Below are positions 10,868 through 22,300 of a stretch of DNA of 27,991 nucleotides, one piece after another. How positions within the stretch are numbered: the first letter of the stretch is position 1; the number at the start of each line of letters is the position of its first letter. Under the pieces are notes generated by a model. It was not told the origin of the DNA, did not search any database, and saw only the letters and a list, made by a program, of their open reading frames with translations. Position numbers and translations under genes: made by a program. Source of the DNA: Bimuria novae-zelandiae CBS 107.79 (Eukaryota > Ascomycota > Dothideomycetes > Pleosporales > Didymosphaeriaceae); assembly GCA_010015655.1 (NCBI GenBank), contig ML976732.1:1-27991 (forward strand), read 5' to 3'.

Positions 10868-12114
10868 ATGGCTCCCGGTCTCGTTGCTCTTCCCGTCTCG
10901 GACGAAATCAAGGACACCGTCCAGCCGAAGAAGGATACTTTGGGGTTGCCCGAACCAGCGCGCAAGAGGCTCGAGAAAGCTGGTATTGACCTGTCCAACG
11001 GCTACCCGTATCGTCCGGCAAAGCCACTCTACCTTCAAGACGTCTTCAAAATACGTGACTACGATCGGGAGCATGTCGATCCTGGCTCTCGCGCGGATCC
11101 CGAAAAGAAGGCTTTGTTGTCTGCGGCCAAAGAGGTCATTCATCTCACTGCCCACATTGGCACTGAGATTGTAGGTCTGCAGCTGAAGGATCTTACCGAC
11201 AAGCAGAAGGACGAGCTGGGCTTGCTGATCGCAGAGAGGAGTGTTGTGTTCTTCAGAGATCAGGACATCTCTCCGCAACAGCAGAGGGCACTTGGTGAAT
11301 GGTACGGGGAGGTCGAAGTTCATGTACGGTTGTATTGTCCTCCTCTGTCTTCGGTAACTGACGAGCCACTAGCCGCAAGTGCCTTCGGTACCTGGCGTTC
11401 CTGGAACGACTGTCATTTGGCCTGCACTGCAGGCGACCGAGATCCCGGCAAGCTTCAGAAAGACTGGTGGTGCATCCAGATGGCACACGGACCTCGTTCA
11501 CGAGCGTCAACCGGCGGGCGTGACTCATCTTCACAACGATACTATTCCGAAAGTTGGTGGAGACACACTCTGGGCTTCAGGTGGGTAGGACCCCTCCGCT
11601 GTTTTGCAACTTAGTTAACTCTTCTCCAGGGTATGCTGCGTACGAGAAACTCTCCCCGGAGTTCCGTAAGATTATCGACGGCAGGCAGGCTGTGTACAGG
11701 TCTGCGCATCCGTATCTCGACCGCGAGAACCCCGAAGCCGGCCCCAAGTTCATCGAACGCGTCCATCCCTTGGTCAGAGTGCATCCTGCAACTGGATGGA
11801 AGGCATTGTGGGTGAACCGCGCCATGACTGTCCGAATTGTCGGGCTGGATAAGGAAGAGAGCGATATCATCTTGAATTACTTGTACGACGTCTATGAGAA
11901 GAATGTGGATATTCAAATTCGCTTCCGATGGACCCCAGGCACCTCGGCTCTGTGGGACAACAGGATCACCATCCACAACGCGAGCTGGGATTATGAAGGA
12001 ACTGAGCCGAGACATGGTACTCGCGTGACTGCGCTAGCAGAAAAGCCTTTCTTCCGTGCGGATGCCCCAACGAGGCGGCAAGCACTTGGGCTAGCGGGCC
12101 CTGACGATATATAG
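10868..12114 (+). CDS. TauD/TfdA-family Fe(II)/2-oxoglutarate-dependent dioxygenase
   Basis: Predicted to oxidise a substrate with O2 while turning 2-oxoglutarate into succinate and CO2. TauD and yeast Jlp1 relatives release sulfite from taurine and other sulfonates; others attack sulfate esters or aryloxy acids. Three exons (10868-11323, 11373-11580, 11630-12114) join across two 49-bp GT-AG introns into 382 codons, close to fungal homologues. An N-terminal extension (about 1-95) precedes the fold. RSVVFFRDQ is the family's early strand. Iron ligands appear as WHTD (His190, Asp192) and WDNRITIH (His337). Arg349 and Arg353 follow at a spacing close to TauD's 2-oxoglutarate- and sulfonate-binding arginines. 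GGDTLWASGYAAYEKL spans intron 2. The ATG has a strong context (aaaaaccATGG). No targeting signal is evident, so it is probably cytosolic. It is divergent from the monooxygenase. Family is very likely; the substrate is inferred from neighbours. Confidence 0.93.
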
Positions 12115-12470
12115 GCTTCGTAGATTGTGGATTGGAATAATCGGATAGAGATCATCGCAATGACTTGATCCCTCAAGATGGTGGTGAACTGTTCTAACTT
12201 TGCGTGGTTGTAGTGGTGAGGGGCAGGCTTAACAAGCCAAGCGTCGATAAGCATGGGGAAGCATACCTACGGGAAAGTACAACATGACTTTCGTACTGAG
12301 CCATTCCATTGCATGATAGGGTGAACTTTTGGGATGCGGTGCGATTGGAGGGATGGGCAGGGAAGGGTGACTGCGACCGCGTCACGATGCCTCGATTTTT
12401 GCGCTACCGTGTCTGTGCGCGCAATGCGCGGATTCGCGCAATGCAACACTAACACCATAAACGCTCTATT
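12115..12470. other. Dioxygenase 3' flank and right edge of the GC-balanced island
   Basis: About 350 bp after the dioxygenase stop. It is unmutated until roughly 12,455, where composition switches abruptly to AT-rich. It should contain the dioxygenase 3' UTR. Overlapping minus-strand frames of 63-87 codons are not convincing genes. Around 12,417-12,442 the sequence repeats gcgcaatgc with small variations. Otherwise nothing notable. Confidence 0.45.
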
Positions 12471-12559
12471 AGTAATAAGGCTATAGAACTACCTACAATT
12501 AATATTATTATAAGATTTTCTAGAGAAGTACTATATTAACACTTATAATTAATTTACGC

Positions 12560-13235
12560 TATTTAAATCTATCTAGAAGCTTAACGTTGCGGCCGCGCTA
12601 TATAGATTTAGTTAGGGCAGTAGATGCGCCCTTTCAGGCCTCCCTAATATCTATAGTATTAACAACACGTTTCTAACGCTTTCTACTCTGTAGAGACAGT
12701 TGAGAGGCCTTTCTCTTACCTTTTTAGGATAATTGTAGAGCTTTTTTTGCGTTATAGGTAGACCTCTAGATAGCGCGCTAAGCTGCCTCTTTAGCCCTCT
12801 CCTTCTCTTTTACCTTCTTAGCTGCCTCTTGCGCAGCACGCTTTTCCTGCTATATTTTTTTCTTATATAACTTAGCTACCTTCTTTAGCTCTACTATTTT
12901 TACTTTTTAAAGTTACTTTTACTTATTCTCTTACTTTTTAATAAATTAATAAATACGTACCTTCCTTATCTTTCTTAGTAAGTAGAGGACTAATCTACTA
13001 TAAGACTCTTAATACTATTAAAGATCTAGAATTTTACCTTTCTTTTTACGCTTTTATTTTATTAATAGCGCCTACCTTAGCCTATTATTTTTATAGTAAA
13101 GTAGCTTATTTTGCACGGAAAGGTAGTAGAGTAACTAATAAAGCTTCTATATATTTTTATTACCTTAATTTATAATTATAAAGCGTAGAAGCCTATCTAT
13201 GTTTCTTTAATTATAATTACTAATCCCTAATAAAG
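12560..13235 (-). pseudogene. C-terminus of a second Fot1/pogo-like transposase, RIP-decayed and interrupted
   Basis: On the minus strand a Lys/Ala/Glu-rich coiled segment (EKRAAQEAAKKVKEKERAKEAA) leads to KGKRKASQLSLQSRKR and, near the end, RGRNVKLLDRFK before a TAG. This is the usual tail of fungal Fot1/Pot2-type transposases (GRNVxLPxKYK). Stops interrupt the frame where Gln or Trp is expected. The upstream (catalytic) part should lie at higher coordinates, but the sequence is cut at 13,235/13,236, where a Gypsy LTR begins; the remainder is beyond the window. The element's terminal repeat, expected near 12,475-12,540, was not recognised. Confidence 0.6.
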
Positions 13236-13396
13236 TGTAAGGGGCTGGGTGCTCAAGGAGCCAAAGGTGCTAGAAGAATACTTATAAATTTAATAAAGAG
13301 TCCGAAGTTAAGCTTTAGGCATTAAACTTATATATCTAGGGTTCGTATAACTAAGGGTTAAGGATCTAAGGTAATTATTAGGCGTAGCCTATTATA
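13236..13396 (-). repeat. 3' LTR of Gypsy element 2 (161 bp)
   Basis: The plus strand begins tgtaaggggc and ends ctattata (unmutated form expected to end TTACA-type). The reverse complement aligns end to end with the 161-bp LTR at 26,136-26,296 without length change; most differences are C/T or G/A. A tatata promoter-like core is shared. On the internal side (13,399-13,412) lies a polypurine tract (gaaaagggagg on the minus strand), which fixes this as the 3' LTR of a minus-strand element. The five bases outside it are taaag. Confidence 0.75.
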
Positions 13397-13699
13397 TACC
13401 TCCCTTTTCTCTATTAAGGGTAAAGAAAAATCTCTGCGTTTTATCTTATTTATATAGCTTCGCGATTATTTTATTATCTACTTATAATTCTCTTGCTATT
13501 ATAAACCTCTTACTAGTTTTATTCTTACATGTCTAATTTTATATCTTTACTATAAGTAGTTACTATAGCAGTGTGTTCGCGCTAGTGCGTTTACTTATTA
13601 TTATATATATAACAGTACTTTTTACTTAGCTTCTAGACCTTACTCTTTTAAGCTCTTTTTTTTCTTAGCTTAACTTTATACGCTATAACGTCTTACTTT

Positions 13700-14345
13700 T
13701 AACTTAGTCTTCTTTAATTTCGCGACCTAATTCCTCTTACTATTTTAATAAAATAGCTAGCCCTTTACGTAATAGTTACGTAATAAAAACGCTTAAGCGT
13801 TAAAGACGTACTACTAACTTTAATAATAAAATAAAAGAAGGCCTATCCCTATTATAGTTACTTAGCTACTAACTTAAAAAGACTAAACTTTTTTAAAATA
13901 AAGCTACTATTTCTAACGCTAGCGTAATTCTTCTTAGCTAGCTTACTAAGAAGTTTAGTTCTTTTAAAACTCGTAAAGTAAGTTCTAGATCTTCTTTTAT
14001 ACTTTTTTTACTTTTTTTTACTTTTTAACTTGCCTTCTTACTTTTCTAACCTCCTTTTCAGTTCTTTATCGGCCTAGGTATACGCACTTATTAACTTAAC
14101 AAGCTTAGCTCTTAGAGTCTAATTTTACTACGCGCGATAATTAAGCGCTAATATATTAATTATATTACTTATAGACGCGTCTATTAGTAGGTGCTAGTAA
14201 GTAAGATAGTGTCCTGTAAGGAGTACTATACCTATAAGCTCACTAGCTATACTAGATAAGTATACTTTAGTCTAACTTATTTTAGATAACTTTAAGGTGT
14301 GCTCTACTAACTTCTTCCCCTACTTAGATTTAGCCTACCCTTAAT
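13700..14345 (-). pseudogene. Decayed extra reading frame between pol and 3' LTR of element 2
   Basis: A minus-strand frame reads almost continuously, with stops only as TAA/TAG. It includes KLVEHTLKLSKIS, YLSSIASELIGIVLLTGHYL, LLIDASISNIINILALNYR and a long Lys/Arg-rich coil (ADKELKRRLEK and on). The other minus-strand frame I read here has many more stops. It lies downstream of the chromodomain end of pol (about 15,330) and upstream of the polypurine tract, a position where most Gypsy elements have only a short untranslated stretch. I do not recognise the protein; the basic helical C-terminal part might bind nucleic acid. It could be an extra element gene or a remnant of another insertion. 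Confidence 0.45.
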
Positions 14346-15329
14346 AAAGTTAGCTATAAAAAGTTTACTAATATTATAATTATTAGTGCGGGCCACCTTA
14401 TAAATAAGGTTTTAAAAAGTAGCTAAGAATAAAAACCTTCCTTACTAACTTTAACGCGTTTTATTCTACTTAAAAGGTTATTATTATTAATTACTATACC
14501 TCCTTTAACAGTAAGACTACTACTATTTTAGGCCTTATTACTTTTTTTAAGGCTATTTAGCTCTTAGAGCGTATTACTATTATAGTTAAAAAGACTTTTA
14601 ACCTTCTTTAAATTTATACTACTAACTTTAAAGTATTTTATTAAAAGTGTAAGAACTCTTCTATAAGTTCCTTTTAAATAATAAAGCTATTTTTTAAGGC
14701 TTATATCGTGTAGCCCTAGCAAGTTTATAGTAGTAGATAAAGGTATTATAATAGATAGTCTCTAGATAATAGATAATATCCTCGCGGGAGCTAATATGCC
14801 TACTTAAGCCTACTAGGGCTTACGCTAGTAGCTTTAGGCTATTATAATTAAAAAGTGCCTAAGTAAGGAGGATAATAGCTTCCCTAACCTTAGTAGTATA
14901 TTAAAGGATAGAGAAGTAGACCTAAACGTTATTAAAAAGGGTTTTACTATTTCTTTAGTAGCTAAAAATACTTTTTTTACCTAGTTTCTCTCTCCTTTTT
15001 ACTTTAGTTTACTTTTAAAGCTTACTTCTTTTATAAGAGTTATCCCTTATTACTATAGAAATTATTTAGTCCCCCTATTATCCTTAGTAGTTTTAAAAGT
15101 TTTTTAAGTTATTTTTTAAAATTCTTTCTTAACTTTTTTCTTTAATACTTAACTTTATTCTTTAATAATATTATTCCTACCTTTATCTTAGACACCTTTA
15201 TCTAGCTAGGTTCCTTAACTTAGTAAGGCAGACATCGTAGAGCCTCCTTTAGGCTTTAATAAAAGCTAATTTAGGGGATATTATAGTAGAATCCTATTAA
15301 GAGTTTTTTATTATAATTTTAATATAGCT

Positions 15330-17008
15330 TAGTAAACTTTTCTTAATAGTCTAACGTAGTAGCTTAGTTAAGGTTTTTACGAGGTTCCTAAATTCTTTAA
15401 GAGTAGTTTTTTTACTATACTAGGTATTCTACCCTCTTACCTCTGCTAAACTAGTATTTTTTATATATATTAATTACACTATACTCCTCTTCTCCTTCTT
15501 TTATTATAATTACTTTAGGCTAGGCGTTATTAGTGATTTAGCTAAGGAGAGGGTTTAATAAGGCTAACTTTAGCCTATCTACGTAGAATCTTAGGTGCAT
15601 GTTTGGCGGAATATCTAGTTTTATTATATAAAAGTTTATTACCTTCTTTATAGTAAACTTTCCTTACTTCTAGTTAAGATTCTTACTTAAATGTTAGTTT
15701 TAAAGGTAATTCCTATACTTTAGCTATACTTTATTTCCTTTTTTTAAGATTAGAATATTTTTACGTTAATAGTTTGCCAGACACTCTTATTCTTATTAGG
15801 CTATTACTATTTTTATCTAAGCAAAGTTAAAAACCTTTTAAATTTTTTTTTATTACCTTCGCGGCCTTCTTTATATTAGTTCTAAGCTCTAAGGCTAATC
15901 TCTATATCCTAAAGTTCTTAACTAGTTTAACGTTCTAGCTATAAAATATGAAAAATAAGCTAACTTTTATTAATATAGCTTCTTACTCTTTAATAGCTAT
16001 CTAGGCTATAGGAAGCTACTTTATCTAATTATTTTATTATTAGTTATAGTACGCCTAGAGGTAGGCTTTAAAGATAGAGTTTATTTATTCTATCTACCTA
16101 TCTGTCTCTAGGTGCTTTACTATAGATAGTCTTTAGTCGATACCTGCTTATTTATAAAGTATAGTCTAAAATTCGCTCACGAATTGTCCCCCGCGGTCTA
16201 ATATAATAGAGGAGGGGAAGAAGTAGTCTACTACCTAGTATTAAAAGAACGCTATTATAACTGTAAGTATATTAAAATTTAAGAAACTAATAAACTTAGG
16301 GTCCTTACTAAGTGAATTTATAATTATTATAATATTCGTGTAGCTATCGCTCTTAGGTAGGGTAATAATAAAGCCTATTATAATATCCTTTTATTCTTAT
16401 TTAGGTAGCAGTAAGGGCTTTAGTAAGCCCTATTTTACTTCTTTTTATAGTTTAGTTTTTTTATAAATATTATAGTTCTTAATATACTGCCTTACTTAGT
16501 TAGATATCCCTAAGAAGAAGTAGTCTTAAGTAAAAATCTTATAGGTATTTTTTTATTCTAAGTATCTTAAAGCTAGGGAACTATACACGACTACTATTAG
16601 CTTTATTTATAAAAGTTCTAATTTTAGTATTTATTATTTTAACCTATAGCGTAGGTACCCTTAGTTATTAATATAGGCCTTTATCTCGCTATACGCGCTA
16701 TCTTTATTACGTTTTACCTTTTACTATATAGTGTTAAAGTCTAGTTTACGTTACTTAGCAGGGCTATTACCTCCTTAAAGGGTTAATATAGGTAGTTTAG
16801 GGCGTATTAGGTAAGTAAGCACTAGGTCCTTATCTATTTTAATATAGTTAGGTTTCTTTATAGTAGCAGGTATTTAAGAGATAAAAGATTTTAAGCTATT
16901 TCTCCTAATAGTTTTTTAAAGAAGTATAAAGTGCCTTCACTTTAATTTATTATCTCTACTATCTTTTAGTAGGTCTTAGTCCCTCTAAGAGAGGGCATTT
17001 ACCCTAAA
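15330..17008 (-). pseudogene. Gypsy element 2 pol, second part: RNase H end, integrase and chromodomain (RIP-decayed)
   Basis: Read on the minus strand from 17,008 downward. VNALS, stop, RD matches the end of RNase H (NALSRRD). The integrase core signature ILDRGGQFVSEF lies at about 16,170-16,205. Further down come LDIPPNMHLRFYVDRLKL and a chromodomain-like EEEYSVINIYKKY with RGKRVEYLV (about 15,400-15,620). Chromodomains in this position target integration to heterochromatin in chromoviral Gypsy elements. Stops are TAA/TAG at expected Gln/Trp/Arg codons. The other half of pol is at 23,889-26,134; element 1 sits between. Confidence 0.75.
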
Positions 17009-17432
17009 TGTTACGAACCAGAAGCAAGATGACGAAGGATGGGCGCTTATGAGGAAAAGACGATCGAGGAACGGGTTACAAGCACGCTAAGGAGCTAACC
17101 TTAGGGCTACGTAACTACTTAGTTAATTAGTGGTACTAAGTAACTAAGCAAGGCACGTGACTGCTTAGTTGATTAGTAGTACTAAGTAACTAAGCAAGTA
17201 AGTATATATAAGATAGGTTTCCTTTATACGCTTCTTATAGTTAACTTATATATCTTCTATGCGAGTACGTTCTCCTATATAAACTAATAGTTATCTTACT
17301 TTATTATAAGATTAAATTATCTAGCCTCGCGCTAAGTGTCGTATTAACTTATATTATTAAATAATTTATAAAGTACTATAATACCTTACCGCTCTAATTT
17401 AAATTAAAATAAGGTATAAGCGCCGTATATTA
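17009..17432 (+). repeat. 5' LTR of element 1 (424 bp)
   Basis: Starts tgttacgaac and ends at about gtatatta. It aligns with the 3' LTR over its full length except for an extra 46-bp unit. A tatatata at about 17,203-17,211 is the likely promoter core. The first 110 bp are little mutated, while the last 40 bp are strongly C-to-T/G-to-A shifted compared with the other LTR (ttaaattaa against tcggatcgg). Confidence 0.88.
17118..17194. repeat. Tandem 46-bp duplication carrying a 31-bp near-palindrome in the 5' LTR
   Basis: Two 31-bp near-perfect palindromes (cttagttaattagt, ggt, actaagtaactaag and a near copy) lie at 17,118-17,148 and 17,164-17,194, 46 bp apart. The 3' LTR has a single copy at 23,618-23,648. 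They sit just upstream of the TATA-like core, where enhancer elements would be expected. Confidence 0.75.
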
Positions 17433-17499
17433 CTTTAACTACTTTATAGTATAATAGTAGAACCTAGTTTAAGCACTATAGCTCTAGCACTTAAAAAGA

Positions 17500-18430
17500 A
17501 AACTCTAAAAGAAATAATTATTAAATAAGTGGCTTAGATGGCCTAGCTGTAAGAAATTATTAACTAGATAAGCAAGAAGATAAGTAAATAAAAAAATATA
17601 AAATATTAACTAAAGATCCTAAAGTCTAAACCCTACTATAAGAAGAGCTATCTAGGAACGTTCCTAATGTAAATAGAACTATTTATCTATTATAACCTAG
17701 GGAAGTTTAATACGGAATAAGACAAAATTTAAGTTACCTATATAAATATATAAGATAAGATAGCTATATAGGCTAGACTAATAATTAATAACTTCCTTAA
17801 GAATAGTAAGATAGAGGATTATAATTCAGACGCCACTAAAGATATCTTTAAAAACTAAAAGTCTTTTTATAAGGCTATAAAAGAAAAATTTAGCATAATT
17901 AATAAAAAATATTAGGCTAAAATACGCCTTTAACGCCTACGCTAGGAGAAATTAGTAGTACTTTATACCCTAGAATTTAAATAGATAATAGTAGAACTTG
18001 ACGAATAAGGAGAAGCCTTACTTATAATTACCTACTATAATAGGCTAAAGGAATTAGTTAAAGACAAATTAGTCTACTAAGGAAAAGTAGATAACCTAGA
18101 AAAACTTATTAATAACGCTATTAAAGCAGATAATTACCTATATAAGCGAAAGCTAAAAAAAACAGCATAGTACCTAACTGCTCTCTAGAAAAGAAAACAA
18201 CGCTAGACCCGTCGGAAGAGATCGGGACGGAGATATTATTATAACTAATAAAGCCTGGTGGTACAAGAAAAAAAAACGGCAAGGGAAAGCAATCGTATAA
18301 ACCTAAGAAGAACTACCAGGGCAGAAGTGGAATCTCGCAGGAAGAACGAGAACGGAGGTTTAAGGACAAGGCCTGCCTCTAATGTGGCAAACAAGGCTAT
18401 TTCGCCAAGGACTGCGAAAGTTAGGAGACT
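17500..18430 (+). pseudogene. Element 1 gag with zinc knuckle, RIP-decayed
   Basis: Capsid-like, strongly charged and helical sequence runs from about 17,500, including FKNLKSFYKAIKEKF-like and RLKELVKDKLVY stretches. It ends in a CCHC zinc knuckle at 18,374-18,415: Cys-Leu-stop-Cys-Gly-Lys-Gln-Gly-Tyr-Phe-Ala-Lys-Asp-Cys. The stop stands where Gln or similar is expected and Tyr stands where the knuckle His is usual (CAC to TAC), both C-to-T changes. Gag would package the element RNA in virus-like particles. The phase here differs from pol downstream, so a frameshift or later indel separates them. Confidence 0.75.
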
Positions 18431-19399
18431 AAGGTCAGTACGACCAACCTCCTACAAGTGGCCATGGCCACCCTCGTGCTAGCAGAGGCGAAGGAGATAG
18501 ATCTCACACAAGAGATCCCAGAACTAATAAAAGAATGGGGAGAGGGGCGAAAAACCCTACACGAATACTAGATCTTCCAACGACTGGCAGATAACACCTA
18601 CTAGATGTGCAGCAGCACGCTACATCACTCGTCCTAGTGCAAAGCGAAGGTGATCGTCCAAGGGCTACATGCGTGGGACGCTTATTGGCTTGCCGAAAAG
18701 CTATAAGGACCCCCGAAGCAGTACCTACGCCAGGTCACGATACAAGAATAATATGCACATGCCAAGTAGTGGCAATGCACACGAAAAGGATGCCAACAGT
18801 ACTTTAAGGTTAGAGTTAAAGCCTCTTACTTTCTAAGAGGCTTAGAACACTATAGACTTAGAAAAGACTAGTATAGCGTACCTAATAACTATTATAAATA
18901 CTTTTTAGCCTATTAGGCTAAGTATTATAAATAGAATAGTTAGTATTAATGCTTTAACATTACCTGTAAGCTATATAGAGAATAAAAGTTTAAGATAGGC
19001 TAGTTCCCTTAAGGCCTAGATTTTTAGGACACTAGTATAATAATAAGAAGCACGTAGCCAGGAAAAGATAGAACTTACCTAATAATTAAATAAGAATAAT
19101 ATAACCTATAGTACTTTATATACTTAAGCTTATAAAAGGAAGTAGCTTCCTTTAATAACTACTTAGGATATAAAGTATTAGACTAAAATAAGTGCCTTAC
19201 TCTAAACTGCCCATAATATAAGAATTAGGGGGTATATAAATTAAATAGGATTAGGGAGACCTATGCGCTATACTAATAATAATATAAGTAGTATAAAGTT
19301 AAAAAAGTCTTAAAGTTAGTCTTACTTAAGGGTTAGATACAGGAGGCAGAAGCCTTATAAAAGGGCTAAAATAAGTCTAAGGACTCTAAGAACTTAAAA

Positions 19400-22300
19400 A
19401 ACTAGATTATTACTAAGTAATAAGCTACACTAGTAATAGTGCGATTATTATAGCTTATTAAGCAGACACTCGCCAAGTTAAGAAACACTTAATTAAGAAT
19501 ATTACAGTGCACAGACATCGTGTTATAGTACTTATAGACCTAGGGGTAGATATATATCTAATTACCCTATAAGTAGTTAAGAAATATAATATTCTATATT
19601 ATAATAAAAGAATACTATTATAAATAGGACTCGCAGACAGTACCTAATCGTAAGGATATAGTAATAGTTAGCTACGCCTTAAGACGGCGCTAGTATAAGT
19701 TAACGTAAAAGGCCTAGAGAGCTAACATGTCTTTACTATTATAAAGATAGGAGATATTAAAGCTATCTTTAAATATAAATAGCTAGAATAATATAATCTA
19801 CGAATAAACTAGATTAAACGTATAATCCTTCCTTAAAATCTACTAGTAATAGCTTAGGCAAGTCCCGGCGGAAGAGAAACTTTTTAGAAACCTTAGGTAA
19901 AAAAGAGGAACTAAGTATTTAAGATATAAAAAGTATTAGTATATAAGATAGATAGGATTTTAAAGTAACACCTAGGACAAGTGCACTATATATAAGTTTA
20001 AAAGGCTAAAATAGTCCCTAATAACCTAGGTCTACTAGAAGAATATAAGGAATTCGCAAACTTATTTAAAGAGCATGACAAGACTATCCTACCTAAATAT
20101 AAAGAGTAGGATTATAAAATACTACTAGTAAAAGAAGCTAAGCTATAGCTAGAACGCCTAAGGCCCCTTATCTATAAATAAGAAAAAGAGTTAAAGGAGC
20201 TAATATAGAAAAATCTACGCTTAAAGAAATAAAGATCTAGTTAGAGCCCTATAGCCTTTTCTATACTCTTTATTCGCAAAAAAGATAGCAGGCTATAACT
20301 CTATAGAGATTATAAATAGCTAAATGCTATTATAGTTAAAAACTACTACCTATTACCCCTAATAACGGAGCTTATAGATCGACTCTAAGGAGCTAAGTAG
20401 TTTACGAAATTTACTATTTAGGACAGATTCTATAGGATTTAAATAGTAAAAGTTTATAAATAAAAAATAGCTTTCCGCACACGATATAGCCTCTTTAAGT
20501 ATATAGTTATACTAATAGGGCTAACTAATATACTAGTAACCTTTTAGGAGCTAATAAATTAAGTATTATATAAATACTTAGACGTATTCTGTACGGCATA
20601 CCTCGATAACATATTAATATACTTAAGCAGAACACTAAAAGAACATAAAGAATATATTCGTAAGGTATTATAAAAATTATAAAAGCATAGACTACTCTTA
20701 CATCCTAAAAAATATAAATTCCACGTCACGGAAACGGAATATCTAGGATTCGTAATATCCCGGAAAGGTGTTAAGATAGACCTAAAGAAGATTATAATAA
20801 TAGAAGAATAATTACTACTAGAATTAGTAAAAAATATTTAATCCTTTTTAGGCTTTACTAACTTTTATCGTAAATTTATTAGGAACTACTTAAAAGTCAC
20901 CACTCTACTAATAGAACCTATAAAGACAGGGAAATAGCAACCTCTATAAAAAGTAGAGAAGTAAGCTTTTAAATAATTAAAGCGCCTATTCCTAACGGCA
21001 CCCCTACTATAGATATATAACCTAGAGTGGCAACATCGTATCTATATAGACGTATCGGATTATGCGCTAGGGGCCGTACTATTATAAAAATATAATAATA
21101 AGAAATAGAGACTAGTCTTCTATTACGCAAGAAAGCTTTTAGGAGTAAAACTTAATTATAAAATCTATAATAAAGAACTGCTAGTAATTGTTAACTATTT
21201 TAAATAATAAGAAGTATAACTTAAAAGAGTTAAATACTAAGTAGAGGGATTTTTTAATTATCTTAATCTAACACGCTTTATAATAACTAAGAAGCTTAAT
21301 TAGTAATAGGCTAAATAGTCTAAATAAATAGTAAAGTTTAACTTTTGCATTACGCATCTACTAGGAAACGTAAACACTATAGTAAATATACTTAGTAAAT
21401 AATTAGATCTTATAAAAGAAGATAATAGAGGTAACTACGTCGCAATCTTAACCTATGCGAAGGATAGAACCCTTCGCTATAATAAGATATAACTTGCGCT
21501 AGCACTAGAAATACGGCGCGTGGATTTTACCTATTACGGACCAGCCGTGGATAGGATACAGGATTATATTAGGCTTATAGATAAGAATTACTAAGCGTAT
21601 AACCTTTACTAAGCTATAAGATTAATATCACGAGACTATTAAAACTATATTTAGATTAGTAAGTAAATAGCTCTATAGCTAATTAAGAAGCTACACGAGG
21701 ATAAGGACTAGGGACACCTAAAAATTACTAAAATAACGTATTAAATCGCGAATAAATATGCTATCCCTAGGCTACGCTAGGCGGTATAAAAGGTTCTAAG
21801 TAACTATTTAGCCTGTTATAAAAATAAGCCTAAGAGATATAAGCCCTATAGCCTCTTATAGCTACTAAAGCCACCCCTAAGACTATAGTCTAGTATAACT
21901 ATAGACTTTATCGTAAAGCTACTAGCATTACTAGCACTAAGGAATAAAAATTCTTATAACTTAATTTTAGTTATAATTTATTAACTTACTAAGGAGTTAA
22001 GGTTTATACTAATTAAAGAAGCTATATTAGCAAAAGAATTAGCCTACGTAGTAGAGCAAGAACTTATATTATAGGTTAAATCACCTAATATGTTTATTAT
22101 AAATAGGGCTAAGATATTTATATTATTGTATTAGACCACGTTTATAGCTAAATTAAGGATTAAATATAAGCTTACGACGAGCTTCTATCCTAAGACAGGT
22201 AATTAAACTAAGCAAATAAACTAAACGCTAAAATAGTACCTCTAGATATATATAAATAAGCTTTAAAATAATTAGATCAAGCTATTACTAATAGCTTAAC

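Noticed and set aside
10730..11323. 197-codon minus-strand frame opposite dioxygenase exon 1 and its promoter
   Set aside because: It is antisense to a well-supported gene and shows no motif.
18258..18807. Two plus-strand frames of 66-74 codons inside element 1
   Set aside because: They are out of phase with the zinc-knuckle frame or result from the weakly mutated patch; they are not independent genes.
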